Both the position numbers and the translations under genes were made by a program. 64,000 nucleotides of DNA from Ancylostoma caninum (Eukaryota > Nematoda > Chromadorea > Rhabditida > Ancylostomatidae): positions 1 to 64,000 of the forward strand of contig JBAJFG010000632.1 of assembly GCA_037903475.1 (NCBI GenBank), in the 5' to 3' direction. The notes below the pieces were generated by a model that was not told where the DNA came from, ran no database searches, and was given only the letters and a program-made list of their open reading frames with translations. Position 1 is the first letter of the stretch. Every line of letters starts with the position of its first letter. Of the stretch, positions 10,768-21,509 are shown one piece after another.

Positions 10768-11954
10768 CCAGTCTGGCCGTCCGGCTAACGCCGGACTTCC
10801 AGACTTCTATTGATGCTGGCTTCGCTCGCATACTGCACATGCACGTTGAAACCAAACACAAAAGTGTAAATGGATTGATAAGATCTGCATCCTTCCACGC
10901 AGTTCTATCGCTTTCCTAAGAAACCCTTGATCCTGTAGGTGGTAGCTTTCCCCCATAGGAACGAAGTTATGCTCTTCCATGTAAGCGGAGTTAGTGGAGA
11001 TCAAGAACTGAGTGTAACCGATCCAGTGCAAATGTTATCTTGAAATGATTTAGGCTCAAATGGTTGTTGTGGTAATTCAAGTGATAAGGGTCCACCGGTG
11101 TATATAAACGGAAAGGAAGGAGTGGTTCATTCAGACACAAACGGAATGGGAAGAGAACACGGATATGAAAGGAAACAATGTACATCTAGGTGATTCAGGT
11201 AGGAGGGTCCGCCGAAACAGGATAAGCGTATCCCTCATGCAGAAATAGACCCGCCTAGTGAATTCCTATTACCTGTGGAAGCCGGCGCACCCTTATCACA
11301 CCGTTGGACCCGACTCCAGGCGTTTCCCCACTATTGGACGCCGGCGCACCCTTATCACACCGTTGGACCCGACTCCAGGCGTTTCCCCACTTTTGGACGC
11401 CGGCGCACCCTTATCACACCGTTGGACCCGACTCCCGGCGTTTCCCCACTTTTGGACTCCGGTGCACCCTTATCACACCGTTGGACCCGACTTCTGGCGT
11501 TTCTCCACTTTTGGACGCCGGCGCACCCTTATCACACCGTTGGACCCGATTCCAGGCGTTTCCCCACTTTTGGACGCCGGCGCACCCTTATCACACCGTT
11601 GGACCCGACTCCGGGCGTTTCCTCACTTTTGGACGCCGGCGCACCCTTATCACACCGATGGACCCGACTCCAGGCGTTTCCCCACTTTTGGACGCCGGCG
11701 CACCCTTATCACACCGTTGGACCCGGCTTCAGGCGTTTCCCCACTTTTGGACGCCGGCGCACCCTTATCACACCGTTGGACCCGACTCCAGGCGTTTGCC
11801 CACTTTTGGACGCCAGCGCACTCCTACAGCAACAGTGGATCTGGTGTAGAACATTTTCTTCGGTCTAGGCCACGCCCTCGAATTTCGTTTCACACTGACA
11901 CACACACGCACACACACACACGTGACAGACTAAGCCCTTTATTATAAGTCATGA
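10768..11954 (-). mobile_element. Helitron-like element 1 (hairpin family I)
   Basis: Read on the minus strand, the element begins TCATGACTTATAAT after an A. It ends with a hairpin (inner stem GTCCGGC/GCCGGAC, loop GTTA; outer stem GTCTGG/CCAGAC) and CTGG followed by T. A 5' TC, a 3' hairpin with CTRR and A^T insertion are Helitron hallmarks. Shifting the ends by one base gives T^T insertion, as in Helentron/HINE elements, which also carry tandem repeats. It is 1,187 bp, contains a 59-bp minisatellite and a short CA run, and encodes no Rep/helicase. Confidence 0.75.
11281..11820 (+). repeat. 59-bp minisatellite, about 9 units
   Basis: Tandem units with core GCGCACCCTTATCACACCG, a TTGGACCCGACTCC middle and a CACTTTTGGACGCCG tail. 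The unit is 59 bp, so the plus-strand frames rotate, and all three stay open for 180-229 codons. These open frames are a by-product of a stop-free repeat and are not called as genes. Confidence 0.95.
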
Positions 11955-12574
11955 TCTTGGAGCATCTTCACCACTCATGGGATCGCTGAGGTGTCTTTCT
12001 TCTTGAGATAGAAAAAATTTCAAAACTTATTTACCTTTATATGCGCAATTGATTGCATTGCAACTACCCGGAATATTTTGGAATCCCGAGGGAGCAATAT
12101 GTGTTAAATTCTAGCACCTATAACTAAACTTTTAGAACCATCGGGAGCAACTCTTCCATACGAACAAAGCTGATAGAGGGTGCCAGAAAGGCAAAAACAT
12201 CCAGAAAGCATCACTGTTGAACTAACTTCACATATTCTTCGCAAATGTCAGCCAGTAGCCACCACATGCACATTTCCTAACAAACGGGTGGATTCCTATG
12301 CAAGCAATCAATTCGGGGCCCAATCCCAAAAATAGATGTCATTTTGAAAGACTTTGCGTGTGGGGCCAAATTACAGATTCCTACCTCTGTGAAAAAAAGA
12401 ACAAAAAGTATGGATGGTGAGAAGGGTTCTAACTTCTTCCTATCTCACATGAGCATTTACGACTCTCATAAAAATTTGAGCCTTCTTGCTCTGCTTTGAA
12501 AGAAGTTATAGACAAAAAAAAACCAAAAGTTGCAATTTTTGTGTTCGCTACTACAGCAATTAATTTCGCACCAA

Positions 12575-12576
<2 letters not shown>
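11955..12576. other. No gene recognised
   Basis: AT-rich sequence between two Helitron-like elements. No exon with good splice sites, no repeat and no inverted ends were seen. Confidence 0.4.
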
Positions 12577-12636
<60 letters not shown>

Positions 12637-12684
12637 AACCTATATATATACCAACCTATATATATATATACATATATATATATA
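12577..12684. repeat. (TA)n microsatellite with CCAACC interruptions
   Basis: Long TA runs interrupted twice by ACCAACC. The run is directly followed by the CCAG end of Helitron-like element 2, which fits insertion into A/T-rich target DNA. Confidence 0.95.
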
Positions 12685-15600
12685 CCAGTCTGGCCGTCCG
12701 GCTAACGCCGGACTTCCAGACTTCTACTGATGCTCGCTTCGCTCGCATACTCCGCATACGATGCAGAAAAAAAGGTGGACAGATTTAGTAGATCCTGTAT
12801 CCCCCGAGTAAGTCCATCGACTTTTGGAAAGCTCTCGATCGCGTGAGCGGTAGCCTTCCTCCACGTGGGAGAAGTAATTTCTTTTGATTGGCCCTAGTGG
12901 CCGTTGTTAATTGGACGTAGCCGATTCAGTGGAAATGCTCTCTTGAAATAATCTATCTTTAGCAGGTTGTTGTGGTAACTCAAGTGATAAGGGTCTGCCC
13001 ATGTATAAAAACAGAGTGAAGGGTGGGGTCGATTCAGATACAAATGGACTGGAATGAGGAGGGGAATACGGATTGGAGTAACGTGCACCTAGGTCACATA
13101 GATAGAAGGATTTGCCGGAACGGGTGCCAGGGCACCAATCATGAAGAAATTTACCTAGGCAGTGACGAACTTCCCTTTCTGGACGCAGGCTCCCTTATCA
13201 CAACGCTGGACCGTCATGCGTTTCCCCACCTTTGGGCGCCGGCGCACCCTTATCACAGTGGTGGACCCATCTCCTCCACTTCTGGGCGCCGGCGCACCCT
13301 TATCATAGGAGTAGCCGTCTCCCCCACTTTTGGGCTCCGGCGGGGCTTTACCACAGCATTGGAGCCGTCCCCCACTTTTGGGCGCCGGCGCACCCTTTTC
13401 ACACCGTTGGACCCGACTCCCCCACTTTTGAGTGCCGGCGCACCCCTATCACAGTGGTGGGCCCGTCTCCCCCACCTTTGGGCGCCGGCGCACCCTTATC
13501 ACAGTGGTGGACCCATCTCCCCCACTTCTGGGCGCCGGCGCACCCTTATCACAATGATGGACCCATCTCCCCCACTTCTGGGCGCCGGCGCACCCTTATC
13601 ATAGGAGTAGCCGTCTCCCCCACTTTTGGGCTCCGGCGGGGCTTTACCACAGCATTGGACCCGTCCCCCCACTTTTGGGAGCCGGCGCCCCCTTATCACA
13701 GTGGTGGACCCGTCCCCCCCACTTTGGGCGCCGGTGCACCCTTATCACAGCAGTGGACCCGTCCCCCCACTTTGGGCGCCGACGCACCCTCATCACAGTA
13801 GTGGACCCGTCTACCCCCACTTTGGGCGCCGGTGCACGCTTATCACAGCAGTGGTCCCGTCTCCCCCCACTTTGGGCGCCGGCGCATCCTCATCACAGTG
13901 GTGGACCCGTCTCCCCCCACTTTGGGCGCCGGCGCACCCTTATCACAGTGGTGGATCCGTCCCCCCACTTTGGGCGCCGACGCACCCTTATCACAGCAGT
14001 GGACCCGTCTCCCCCCACTTTGGGCGCCGGTGCACCCTTATCACAGTGGTGGTCTCCCCCCACTTTGGGCGCCGGTGCACCCTTATCACAGCAGTGGACC
14101 CGTGTCCCCCCACTTTGGGCGCCGGTGCACCCTTATCACAGTGGTGGACCCGTCTCCCCCCACTTTGGGCGCCGGTGCACCCTTATCACAGTGGTGGACC
14201 CGTCCCCCCACTTTGGGCGCCGGTGCACCCTTATCACAGTGGTGGACCCGTCTCCCCCACTTTGGGCGCCGGTGCACCCTTATCACAGTGGTGGACCCGT
14301 CCCCCCACTTTGGGCGCCGGTGCACCCTTATCACAGCAGTGGACCCGTCTCTCCCCACTTTGGGCGCCGGTGCACGCTTATCACAGCAGTGGACCCGTCT
14401 CCCCCCACTTTGGGCGCCGGCGCACCCTTATCACAGCAATGGACCCGTCTCCCCCCCACTTTGAGCGCCGGCGCATCCTTATCACAGTGGTGGACCCGTC
14501 TCCCCCCACTTTGGGCGCCGACGCACCCTTATCACAGCAGTGGACCCGTCTCCCCCCACTTTGGGCGCCGGTGCACCCTTATCACAGTGGTGGACCCGTC
14601 CCCCCACTTTGGGCGCCGGTGCACGCTTATCACAGCAGTGGACCCATCTCCCCCACTTCTGGGCGCCGGCGCACCCTTATCATAGGAGTAGCCGTCTCCC
14701 CCACTTTTGGGCTCCGGCGGGGCTTTACCACAGCATTGGACCCGTCCCCCCACTTTTGGGAGCCGGCGCCCCCTTATCACAGTGGACCCGTCCCCCCCCC
14801 CACTTTGGGCGCCGACGCACCCTTATCACAGCAGTGGACCCGTCTCCACCCACTTTGGGCGCCGGTGCACCCTTATCACAGCAGTGGACCCGTCTCCCCC
14901 CACTTTGGGCGCCGGTGCACGCTTATCACAGCACCGGCGCCCAAAGTGGGGAAGACGGTGCACCCTTATCACAGCAGTGGACCCGTCCCTCCACTTTGGG
15001 CGCCGACGCACCCTTATCACAGCAGTGGACCCGTCTCCACCCACTTTGAGCGCAGGCGCAGCCCTATCACAGCAGTAGACCCGTCTCCCCCCACTTTGGG
15101 CGCCGGTGCACCCTTATCACAGCAGTGGACCCGTCTCCCCCCACTTTGGGCGCCGGTGCACGCTTATCACAGCACCGACGCCCAAAGTGGGGGAGACGGT
15201 GCACCCTTATCACAGCAGTGGACCCGTCCCCCCACTTTGGGCGCCGGTGCACCCTTATCACAGTTGTGGACCCGTCTCCCCCCACTTTGGGCGCCGGCGC
15301 ATCCTCATCACAGTGGTCGTCCCCCACTTGGGCGCGGTTCATCCTAGTCCCGCCGTGGTGGACCCGGTCTCCCACTTTGGGCGCCGGTGCACCCTTATCA
15401 CAGTGGTGGACCCGTCCCCCCACTTTGGGCGCCGGTGCACGCTTATCACAGCAGTGGACCCCGTGTCCCCCCACTTTGGGCGCCGGTGCACCCTTATCAC
15501 AGTGGTGGACCCGTCTCCCCCCACTTTGGGCGCCGGTGCACCCTTATCACAGTGGTGGACCCGTCCCCCCACTTTGGGCGCCGGTGCACGCTTATCACAG

Positions 15601-17102
15601 CAGTGGACCCGTCTCTCCCCACTTTGGGCGCCGGCGCACCCTTATCACAGTGGTGGACCCGTCTCCCCCCACTTTGGGCGCCGGCGCACCCTTATCACAG
15701 TGGTGGACCCGTCCCCCCACTTTGGGCGCCGACGCACCCTTATCACAGCAGTGGACCCGTCTCCCCCCGCTTTGGGCGCCGACGCACCCTTATCACAGCA
15801 GTGGACCCGTCTCCGCCCACTTTGGGCGCCGGTGCACCCTTATCACAGTGGTGGACCGTCTCCCCCACTTTGGGCGCCGGCGCACCCTTATCACAGTGGT
15901 GGACCCGTCTCCCCCCCACTTTGGGCGCCGGCGCACCCTTATCACAGTGGTGGACCCGTCTCCCCCACTTTTGGGCTCCGGCGGGGCTTTACCACAGCAT
16001 TGGACCCGTCCCCCCACTTTTGGGAGCCGGCGCCCCTTGTCGGCATAATGGTCGCTCCCACTTTGGGCGCCGGTGCCACCTTTATCGCGGCAGTGGACCG
16101 GTCTCCCCACTTTGGGCGCCGGTGCACGCTTATCACAGCAGTGGACCCGTCTCCCCCCACTTTGGGCGCCGGTGCACCCTTATCACAGCAGTGGACCCGT
16201 CTCCCCCCACTTTGGGCGCCGGTGTACCTTATCACAGCAGTGGACCCGTCTCCCCCCACTTTGGGCGCCGGTGCACCTTATCACAGCAGTGGACCCGTCT
16301 CCCCCCACTTTGGGCGCCGGTGCACGCTTATCACAGCAGTGGACCCGTCTTCCCCCACTTTGGGCGCCGGTGCACCTTATCACAGCGTGGACCCGTCTCC
16401 CCCCACTTTGGGCGCGGGCGCACCCTTATCACAGCAGTGGACCCGTCTCCCCCCACTTTGCGCCGGTGCACCCTTATCACAGCAGTGGACCCGGCTCCCC
16501 CCACTTTGGGCGCCGGCGCACCCTTATCACAGTGGTCACCCGTCTCCCCCCACTTTGACGCCGGCGCACCTTATCACAGTGGTGGACCCGTCTCCCCCCA
16601 CTTTGGGCGCCGGTGCATCCTCATCACAGTGGTGGACCCGTCTCCCCCCACTTTGGGCGCCGGTGCACCCTTATCACAGTGGTGGATCCGTCCCCCCACT
16701 TTGGGCGCCGACGCACCCTTATCACAGTGGTGGACCCGTCCCCCCACTTTGGGCGCCGGTGCACCCTTATCACAGCAGTGGACCCGTCTCTCCCCACTTT
16801 GGGCGCCGGTGCACGCTTATCACAGCAGTGGACCCGTCTCCCCCCACTTTGGGCGCCGGCGCAGCCCTTCTCCATGGACTCCATTGATGGACCCGTTGTA
16901 CACCATCCGACCTTCTGTTCGATCTCATCCCTACCCCACTCCACCACACCACACCCGTTCCTAACCTTTTATATGATCTCACAATCACGATCATTGACCA
17001 ATCGTAGAATTTCGTAACGGTCTGACACACATTCTTACATACTTGCATACTTACATACATACAGACACACATGTAAACAGGCTAAGCCCGTTATTATATA
17101 GA
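12685..17102 (-). mobile_element. Helitron-like element 2 (hairpin family I, 4.4 kb)
   Basis: It has the same 3' hairpin and CTGG end as element 1 (plus-strand 12685-12725) and the same unique segment before the array (GATAAGGGT and TATAAA blocks near 13000). Its 5' end at 17090-17102 keeps the AATAACGGGC of the family but lacks the first few bases, where element 3 abuts. The bulk is a minisatellite of about 3.7 kb. No coding capacity for Rep/helicase is visible. Confidence 0.7.
13190..16865 (+). repeat. About 50-bp minisatellite, roughly 73 units, with higher-order structure
   Basis: The unit is a 49-52 bp relative of the 59-bp unit: CGCACCCTTATCACAG, then TGGTGG or CAGTGG, ACCCGTC, a C-tract and CTTTGGGCGCCG. 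A variant block beginning ATAGGAGTAGCCGTC and running through GGCTCCGGCGGGGCT recurs at about 13300, 13590, 14670 and (in part) 15965, so longer segments have been copied. Two small inverted pieces interrupt the array near 14935 and 15172. Long open frames on several strands (up to 593 codons) are repeat artefacts. Confidence 0.95.
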
Positions 17103-17439
17103 ACCAGCCTGATCGTCCGGCTAACGCCGGACTCCCAGGCTTCTTTTCGTGCTCGCTTCGCTCGCATATTTTCATTGTCTTCAGATAAGACTGGTGCAGG
17201 TGGATGAACAGACACTATCCACACAGAAGTATTGTTTATCGCGGTTCATGGAACCATTGACCCATTATGAACAGCTCCTTTCCAACAATTTGTGGTAACG
17301 CATTTCGGTTCGCTGTGGTGGACGTAAATAATAAAAATTGACCGAGTAAGTGCAAACTGGGATTGGACTTGAACACCGGTGCACCCTTATCTTACCCTTG
17401 AGTCCAATCCCAGTTTGCACTTACTCGGTCAGTCCGAAG

Positions 17440-19615
17440 GTTCCTCCACTTTTGAACGCTTGTACACCCTCATCACGCCGTTGGACCCGACTCCAGGCGT
17501 TTTCTCGCTTTTGGACGCCGGCGCACCCTTATCACACCGTTGGACCCGACTCCAGGCGTTTTCTCGCTTTTGGACGCCGGCGCACCGTTATCACATCGTT
17601 GGACCCGACTCCAGGCGTTTTCTCGCTTTTGGACGCCGGCGCACCCTTATCACACCGTTGGACCCGACTCCAGGCGTTTTCTCGCTTTTGGACGCCGGCG
17701 CACCCTTATCACACCGTTGGACCCGACTCCAGGCGTTTTTCGCTTTTGGACGCCGGCGCACCCTTATCACACCGTTGGACCCGACTCCAGGCGTTTTCTC
17801 CTTTTGGACGCCGGCGCACCTTATCACACCGTTGGACCCGACTCCAGGCGTTTTCTCGCTTTTGGACGCCGGCGCACCCTTATCACACCGTTGGACCCGA
17901 CTCCAGCGTTTCCTCACTTTTGGACGCCGGCGCACCTTATCACACCGTTGGACCCGACTCCAGCGTTTCTCGCTTTTGGACGCCGGCGCACCCTTATCAC
18001 ACCGTTGGATCCGACTCCAGGCGTTTCCCCGCTTTTGGACGCCGGCGCACCCTTATCACACCGTTGGACCCGACTTCGGCCGTTTTCCCACTTTCCGACG
18101 CCGGTGCACCCTTATCACACCGTTGGACCGACTCCAGCCGTTTCCCCACTTTTGGACGCCGGCGCACCCTTATCACACCGTTGGACCCGACTCCAGGCGT
18201 TTTCCCGCTTTTGGACGCCGGCGCACCCTTATCACCGTTGGACCCGACTCCAGCCGTTTCCCCTCTTTTGGACGCCGGCGCACCCTTATCACACCGTTGG
18301 ACCCGACTCCGGCGTTTTCCGCTTTTGGACGCCGGCGCACCCTTATCACACCGTTGGACCCGACTCCAGGCGTTTCTCGCTTTTGGACGCCGGCGCACCG
18401 TTATCACACCGTTGGACCCGACTCCAGGCGTTTTCTCGCTTTTGGACGCCGGCGCACCCTTATCACACCGTTGGATCCGACTCCAGGCGTTTTCTCGCTT
18501 TTGGACGCCGGCGCACCCTTATCACACCGTTGGACCCGACTCCAGGCGTTTTCTCGCTTTTGGACGCCGGCGCACCCTTATCACACCGTTGGACCCGACT
18601 CCAGGCGTTTTCTCGCTTTTGGACGCCGGCGCACCCTTATCACACCGTTGGACCCGACTCCACGCGTTTTCTCGCTTTTGGACGCCGGCGCACCGTTATC
18701 ACACCGTTGGACCCGACTCCAGGCGTTTTCTCGCTTTTGGACGCCGGCGCACCGTTATCACACCGTTGGACCCGACTCCAGCCGTTTCCCCGCTTTTGGA
18801 CGCCGGCGCACCCTTATCACACCGTTGGACCCGACTCTAGGCGTTTTCTCGCTTTTGGACGCCGGCGCACCGTTATCACACCGTTGGATCCGACACCAGG
18901 CGTTTTCTCGCTTTTGGACGCCGGCGCACCCTTATCACACCGTTGGACCCGACTCCAGGCGTTTTCTCGCTTTTGGACGCCGGCGCACCGTTATCACACC
19001 GTTGGACCCGACTCCAGCCGTTTCCCCGCTTTTGGACGCCGGCGCACCGTTGTTACACCGTTGGACCCGACTCCAGCCGTTTCCCCGCTTTTGGACGCCG
19101 GCGCACCCTTATCACGCCGCTGGACCCGACTCCAGCCGTTTCCCCGCTTTTGGACGGCGGCGCACCGTTATTACACCGTAGGACCCGACTCCTGCCGTTT
19201 TCTCGCTTTTGGACGCCATTGCACCATTATCACACCGTTGGACCCGACTCCACGCGTTTCTCCGCTTTTGGACGCCGGCGCACCCTTATCACGCCGCCGG
19301 ACCCGACTCCAGCCGTTTCCCCGCTTTTGGACGCCGGCGCACCCTTATCACGCCGCTGGACCCGACTCCAGCCGTTTCCCCGCTTTTGGACTGCGGCGCA
19401 CCGTTATTACACCGTTGGACCCGACTCCAGGGGTTTCTCCGCTTTTGAACGCCGGCGCACACTTATCACACCGTTGGACCCGGCTCCAGTCGTTTTTCCA
19501 CTTTTGGACGCCGACGCACCCTCATTACACCGTTGGACCTGACTCCGGTCGTTTTTCCAGGCGTTTCCCCGCTTCTGGACGCCGGAGCATCCTTATCACA
19601 CCGACAGCCCACCTC
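17440..19615 (+). repeat. 59-bp minisatellite, about 37 units
   Basis: The unit is nearly the same as at 11281-11820 except that the spacer reads GCGTTTTCTCGCTTTTGG. Single-base deletions in some units shift frame. All three plus-strand frames are open for hundreds of codons (up to 692), simply because the unit has no stop in any frame. Confidence 0.95.
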
Positions 19616-19920
19616 TAACACTACACTAAGGTGTAACCCTCATCCGTGTCATCCCTCGCCTGTCTGGTTCCTCCTCTTCGTTATAAAGACAACCTATCCG
19701 ACTCTTTCCTTTTATACGGTTCTGCAATCACAGGCCTATCTCATTCATTTCGACCGTGGTGAAAACAACTGTCGGCCATTAACATGTCTGAACATGACTG
19801 AAGTGGCCCAAAACACCTGTAATTCAAAGTAAAAATCAAAATTTACCACATTTTCGTACATAACTCAATGCGCTGATCACAATGGTGTAGGTATTTCCTG
19901 TTTTTGGTGGCTGGTTCTCG

Positions 19921-19921
19921 T

Positions 19922-20010
<89 letters not shown>

Positions 20011-20100
20011 AAGTGCCAATTAAGAAGAAGTAAGATGAACACAATGGTGTAGGTATTTCCCGTTTTTGGTGGCTGGTTCTCGTGCACACACACACACACA
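19921..20100. repeat. (CA)n microsatellite and local duplication
   Basis: About 90 bp of CA repeats, then the block from AAGTGCCAATTAAG to CTCGTG duplicated on both sides with a second short CA run. This forms the 5' end region of Helitron-like element 3. Confidence 0.9.
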
Positions 20101-20128
20101 CATGAAGTGCCAATTAAGAAGAAGTAAG

Positions 20129-20265
20129 ATGATTACGGGTCCGTACTTACCGGTGGATCAAAGCGATGATGAAGAATGGAGGCATGAACGAGCTGGTTTG
20201 GTTGCGGTTATGAAGGCCGAATGGAAAGAGCGGGAGACTCTTAGTCATTGTTGGACAATAGGAGG
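20129..20265 (+). CDS. Acidic exon at a Helitron border
   Basis: The open frame encodes ITGPYLPVDQSDDEEWRHER, then AGLVAVMKAEWKERETLSH, and ends at a strong GTAAGT donor (20266). The first ATG (20129-20131) is supplied by the last bases of Helitron-like element 3; host sequence starts at 20133. It may therefore be an older exon cut by the insertion, with its original 5' part displaced beyond 12.68 kb, or an exon given a new start. The protein family is not recognised. Confidence 0.5.
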
Positions 20266-20762
20266 GTAAGTTTGAGTCCTCCGAACATGAGATCACAGTG
20301 TAAAAATGGGTTGGCCTTGCCAAAGTCTGCTTTTCTGAAAGTTTCCCATAATTTTTCGTGAGTTCTGTGCTCTGACGGATCGTTATGATGCGTTCATCCT
20401 TTTCTGTTTTGTTGTTGCTGTTTTGTCAGTCCGCGTGTTCGTTTTCTAGTCCACTTCTGCCGATTTTGCAACTCACGCGCGAGAGCGATCTGGGTCCAGC
20501 CGCACAACAAGAGGACAAGTTGCAAGAATCGCTCTAGTTGTTTATAATACAGCAGAAGGAATTATCATTGATAGACATATGATAGAATGCACTTATAAAA
20601 GTGGGCCGGAGTAAGTGGTCATGTTATTTAAAATCGACATTCTTCTGCGTTGCCAGGCCAGGCGACTTCTTCTCTGCACCAGGAGACTCTACGGTGTTAC
20701 TCACCCATGGTCTCTCGCATGAGTGATGGCATATTGAATCGAGAACTCATACACATATTCAG

Positions 20763-20927
20763 ATGCAGCAGCCTAGCACCAGTGTTCAAGCCATAGGGAA
20801 GAACCCTTCCATGTCAACAACAGAGCGCAAAAATCGAACGACTGATAAAACCAAGAGCGACGAGAAAGATAAAGGATTGCCTACACTGGAACCCACGCTG
20901 CCAAGTCCTCCACGACTAACTCCAGCT
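20763..20927 (+). CDS. Lys/Ser/Pro-rich exon
   Basis: The acceptor ATATTCAG is directly followed by ATG CAG CAG, and the frame runs to a GTGAGT donor at 20928. Visible segments are QQPSTSVQAIGKNPSMSTTE, RKNRTTDKTKSDEKDKG and LPSPPRLTPA, a charged, probably disordered stretch. The exon at 20129-20265 ends in phase 2, which does not fit this frame directly, so an intervening exon or a separate gene is needed. Family unknown. Confidence 0.4.
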
Positions 20928-21509
20928 GTGAGTTGCAAAGGAACTTTGGTGGCGGAGTAGTGCATGAATCTAGTCACTTCAGATAACATCAGCAGGCAGA
21001 ATACGTCACAGAAGACGACCTAGTAAATCGATACCTATGATTCCAATCGGAACTGCTATACAGGTCCCGTTTTAGCGCAGTTTGCATAAATGGGTAACTT
21101 GGTGAAAAAAGAAATACTCGCTTAGTAGACCTGATATATTTCTATTTCTGAGTACAGGCGCAACCTTTACACAACTGAGGATCCGTCAATTCAGACAATT
21201 TCGAGGGCAAACACCGTTTGGAACGAGTGGGTAGAGGGTTGTAAGGAGCATTTCGGCCGTTATAGAGCCGCTGAAAACTTAAAGGCAGTGTCTCAACTCA
21301 TGTTGGGTGCCGAGATATTCACAAATTTAGGTCCAGCTCGGAGCGCTGATTCCAATGATGTGCTTGATGTCAGAAAACACCTTCAAAAACCTCTACTTTT
21401 AAGGCAAAATTGGATACAGGAGCGTACGAGTTTTCTTGCGACGTAGCTAGCAAAAGTGGAGCTGAGAAGCTGAGATTGCATCTTAAAATGAACTTCTCAG
21501 CAGCGGCTA

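Larger units (their letters stand above)
17104..20132 (-). mobile_element. Helitron-like element 3 (hairpin family II, 3.0 kb)
   Basis: Read on the minus strand, it begins TCATCTTACTTCTTC after an A and ends CAGGCTGG before a T. The terminal hairpin has the same inner stem (GTCCGGC/GCCGGAC) as family I but a different outer stem (AGCCTG/CAGGCT). Unique flanks match the reverse copies at 21510-22741, 28069-28682 and 42826-45010. It carries a 59-bp minisatellite and a long CA run with a short duplicated end (19890-20130). It abuts element 2, so it probably inserted at or next to that element's 5' end. Confidence 0.75.

Noticed and set aside
12496..12730. Open frames rich in YIYIYI
   Set aside because: They are translations of the (TA)n microsatellite and the Helitron hairpin.
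13190..16865. CRISPR-like array of regularly spaced repeats
   Set aside because: The spacer part is itself repeated in every unit, the host is eukaryotic, and no cas genes are present. It is a minisatellite in a Helitron-like element.
11258..19618. Very long plus-strand open frames (up to 692 codons) with repeating APLSHRWTRL / PAHPYHTVGP segments
   Set aside because: The repeat unit has no stop in any plus frame and is not a multiple of three, so all frames stay open. Indels between units shift frames freely, with no start context or splice support. They are minisatellite artefacts.
19836..20113. Minus-strand open frames rich in CVCVCV
   Set aside because: They are translations of the (CA)n microsatellite.
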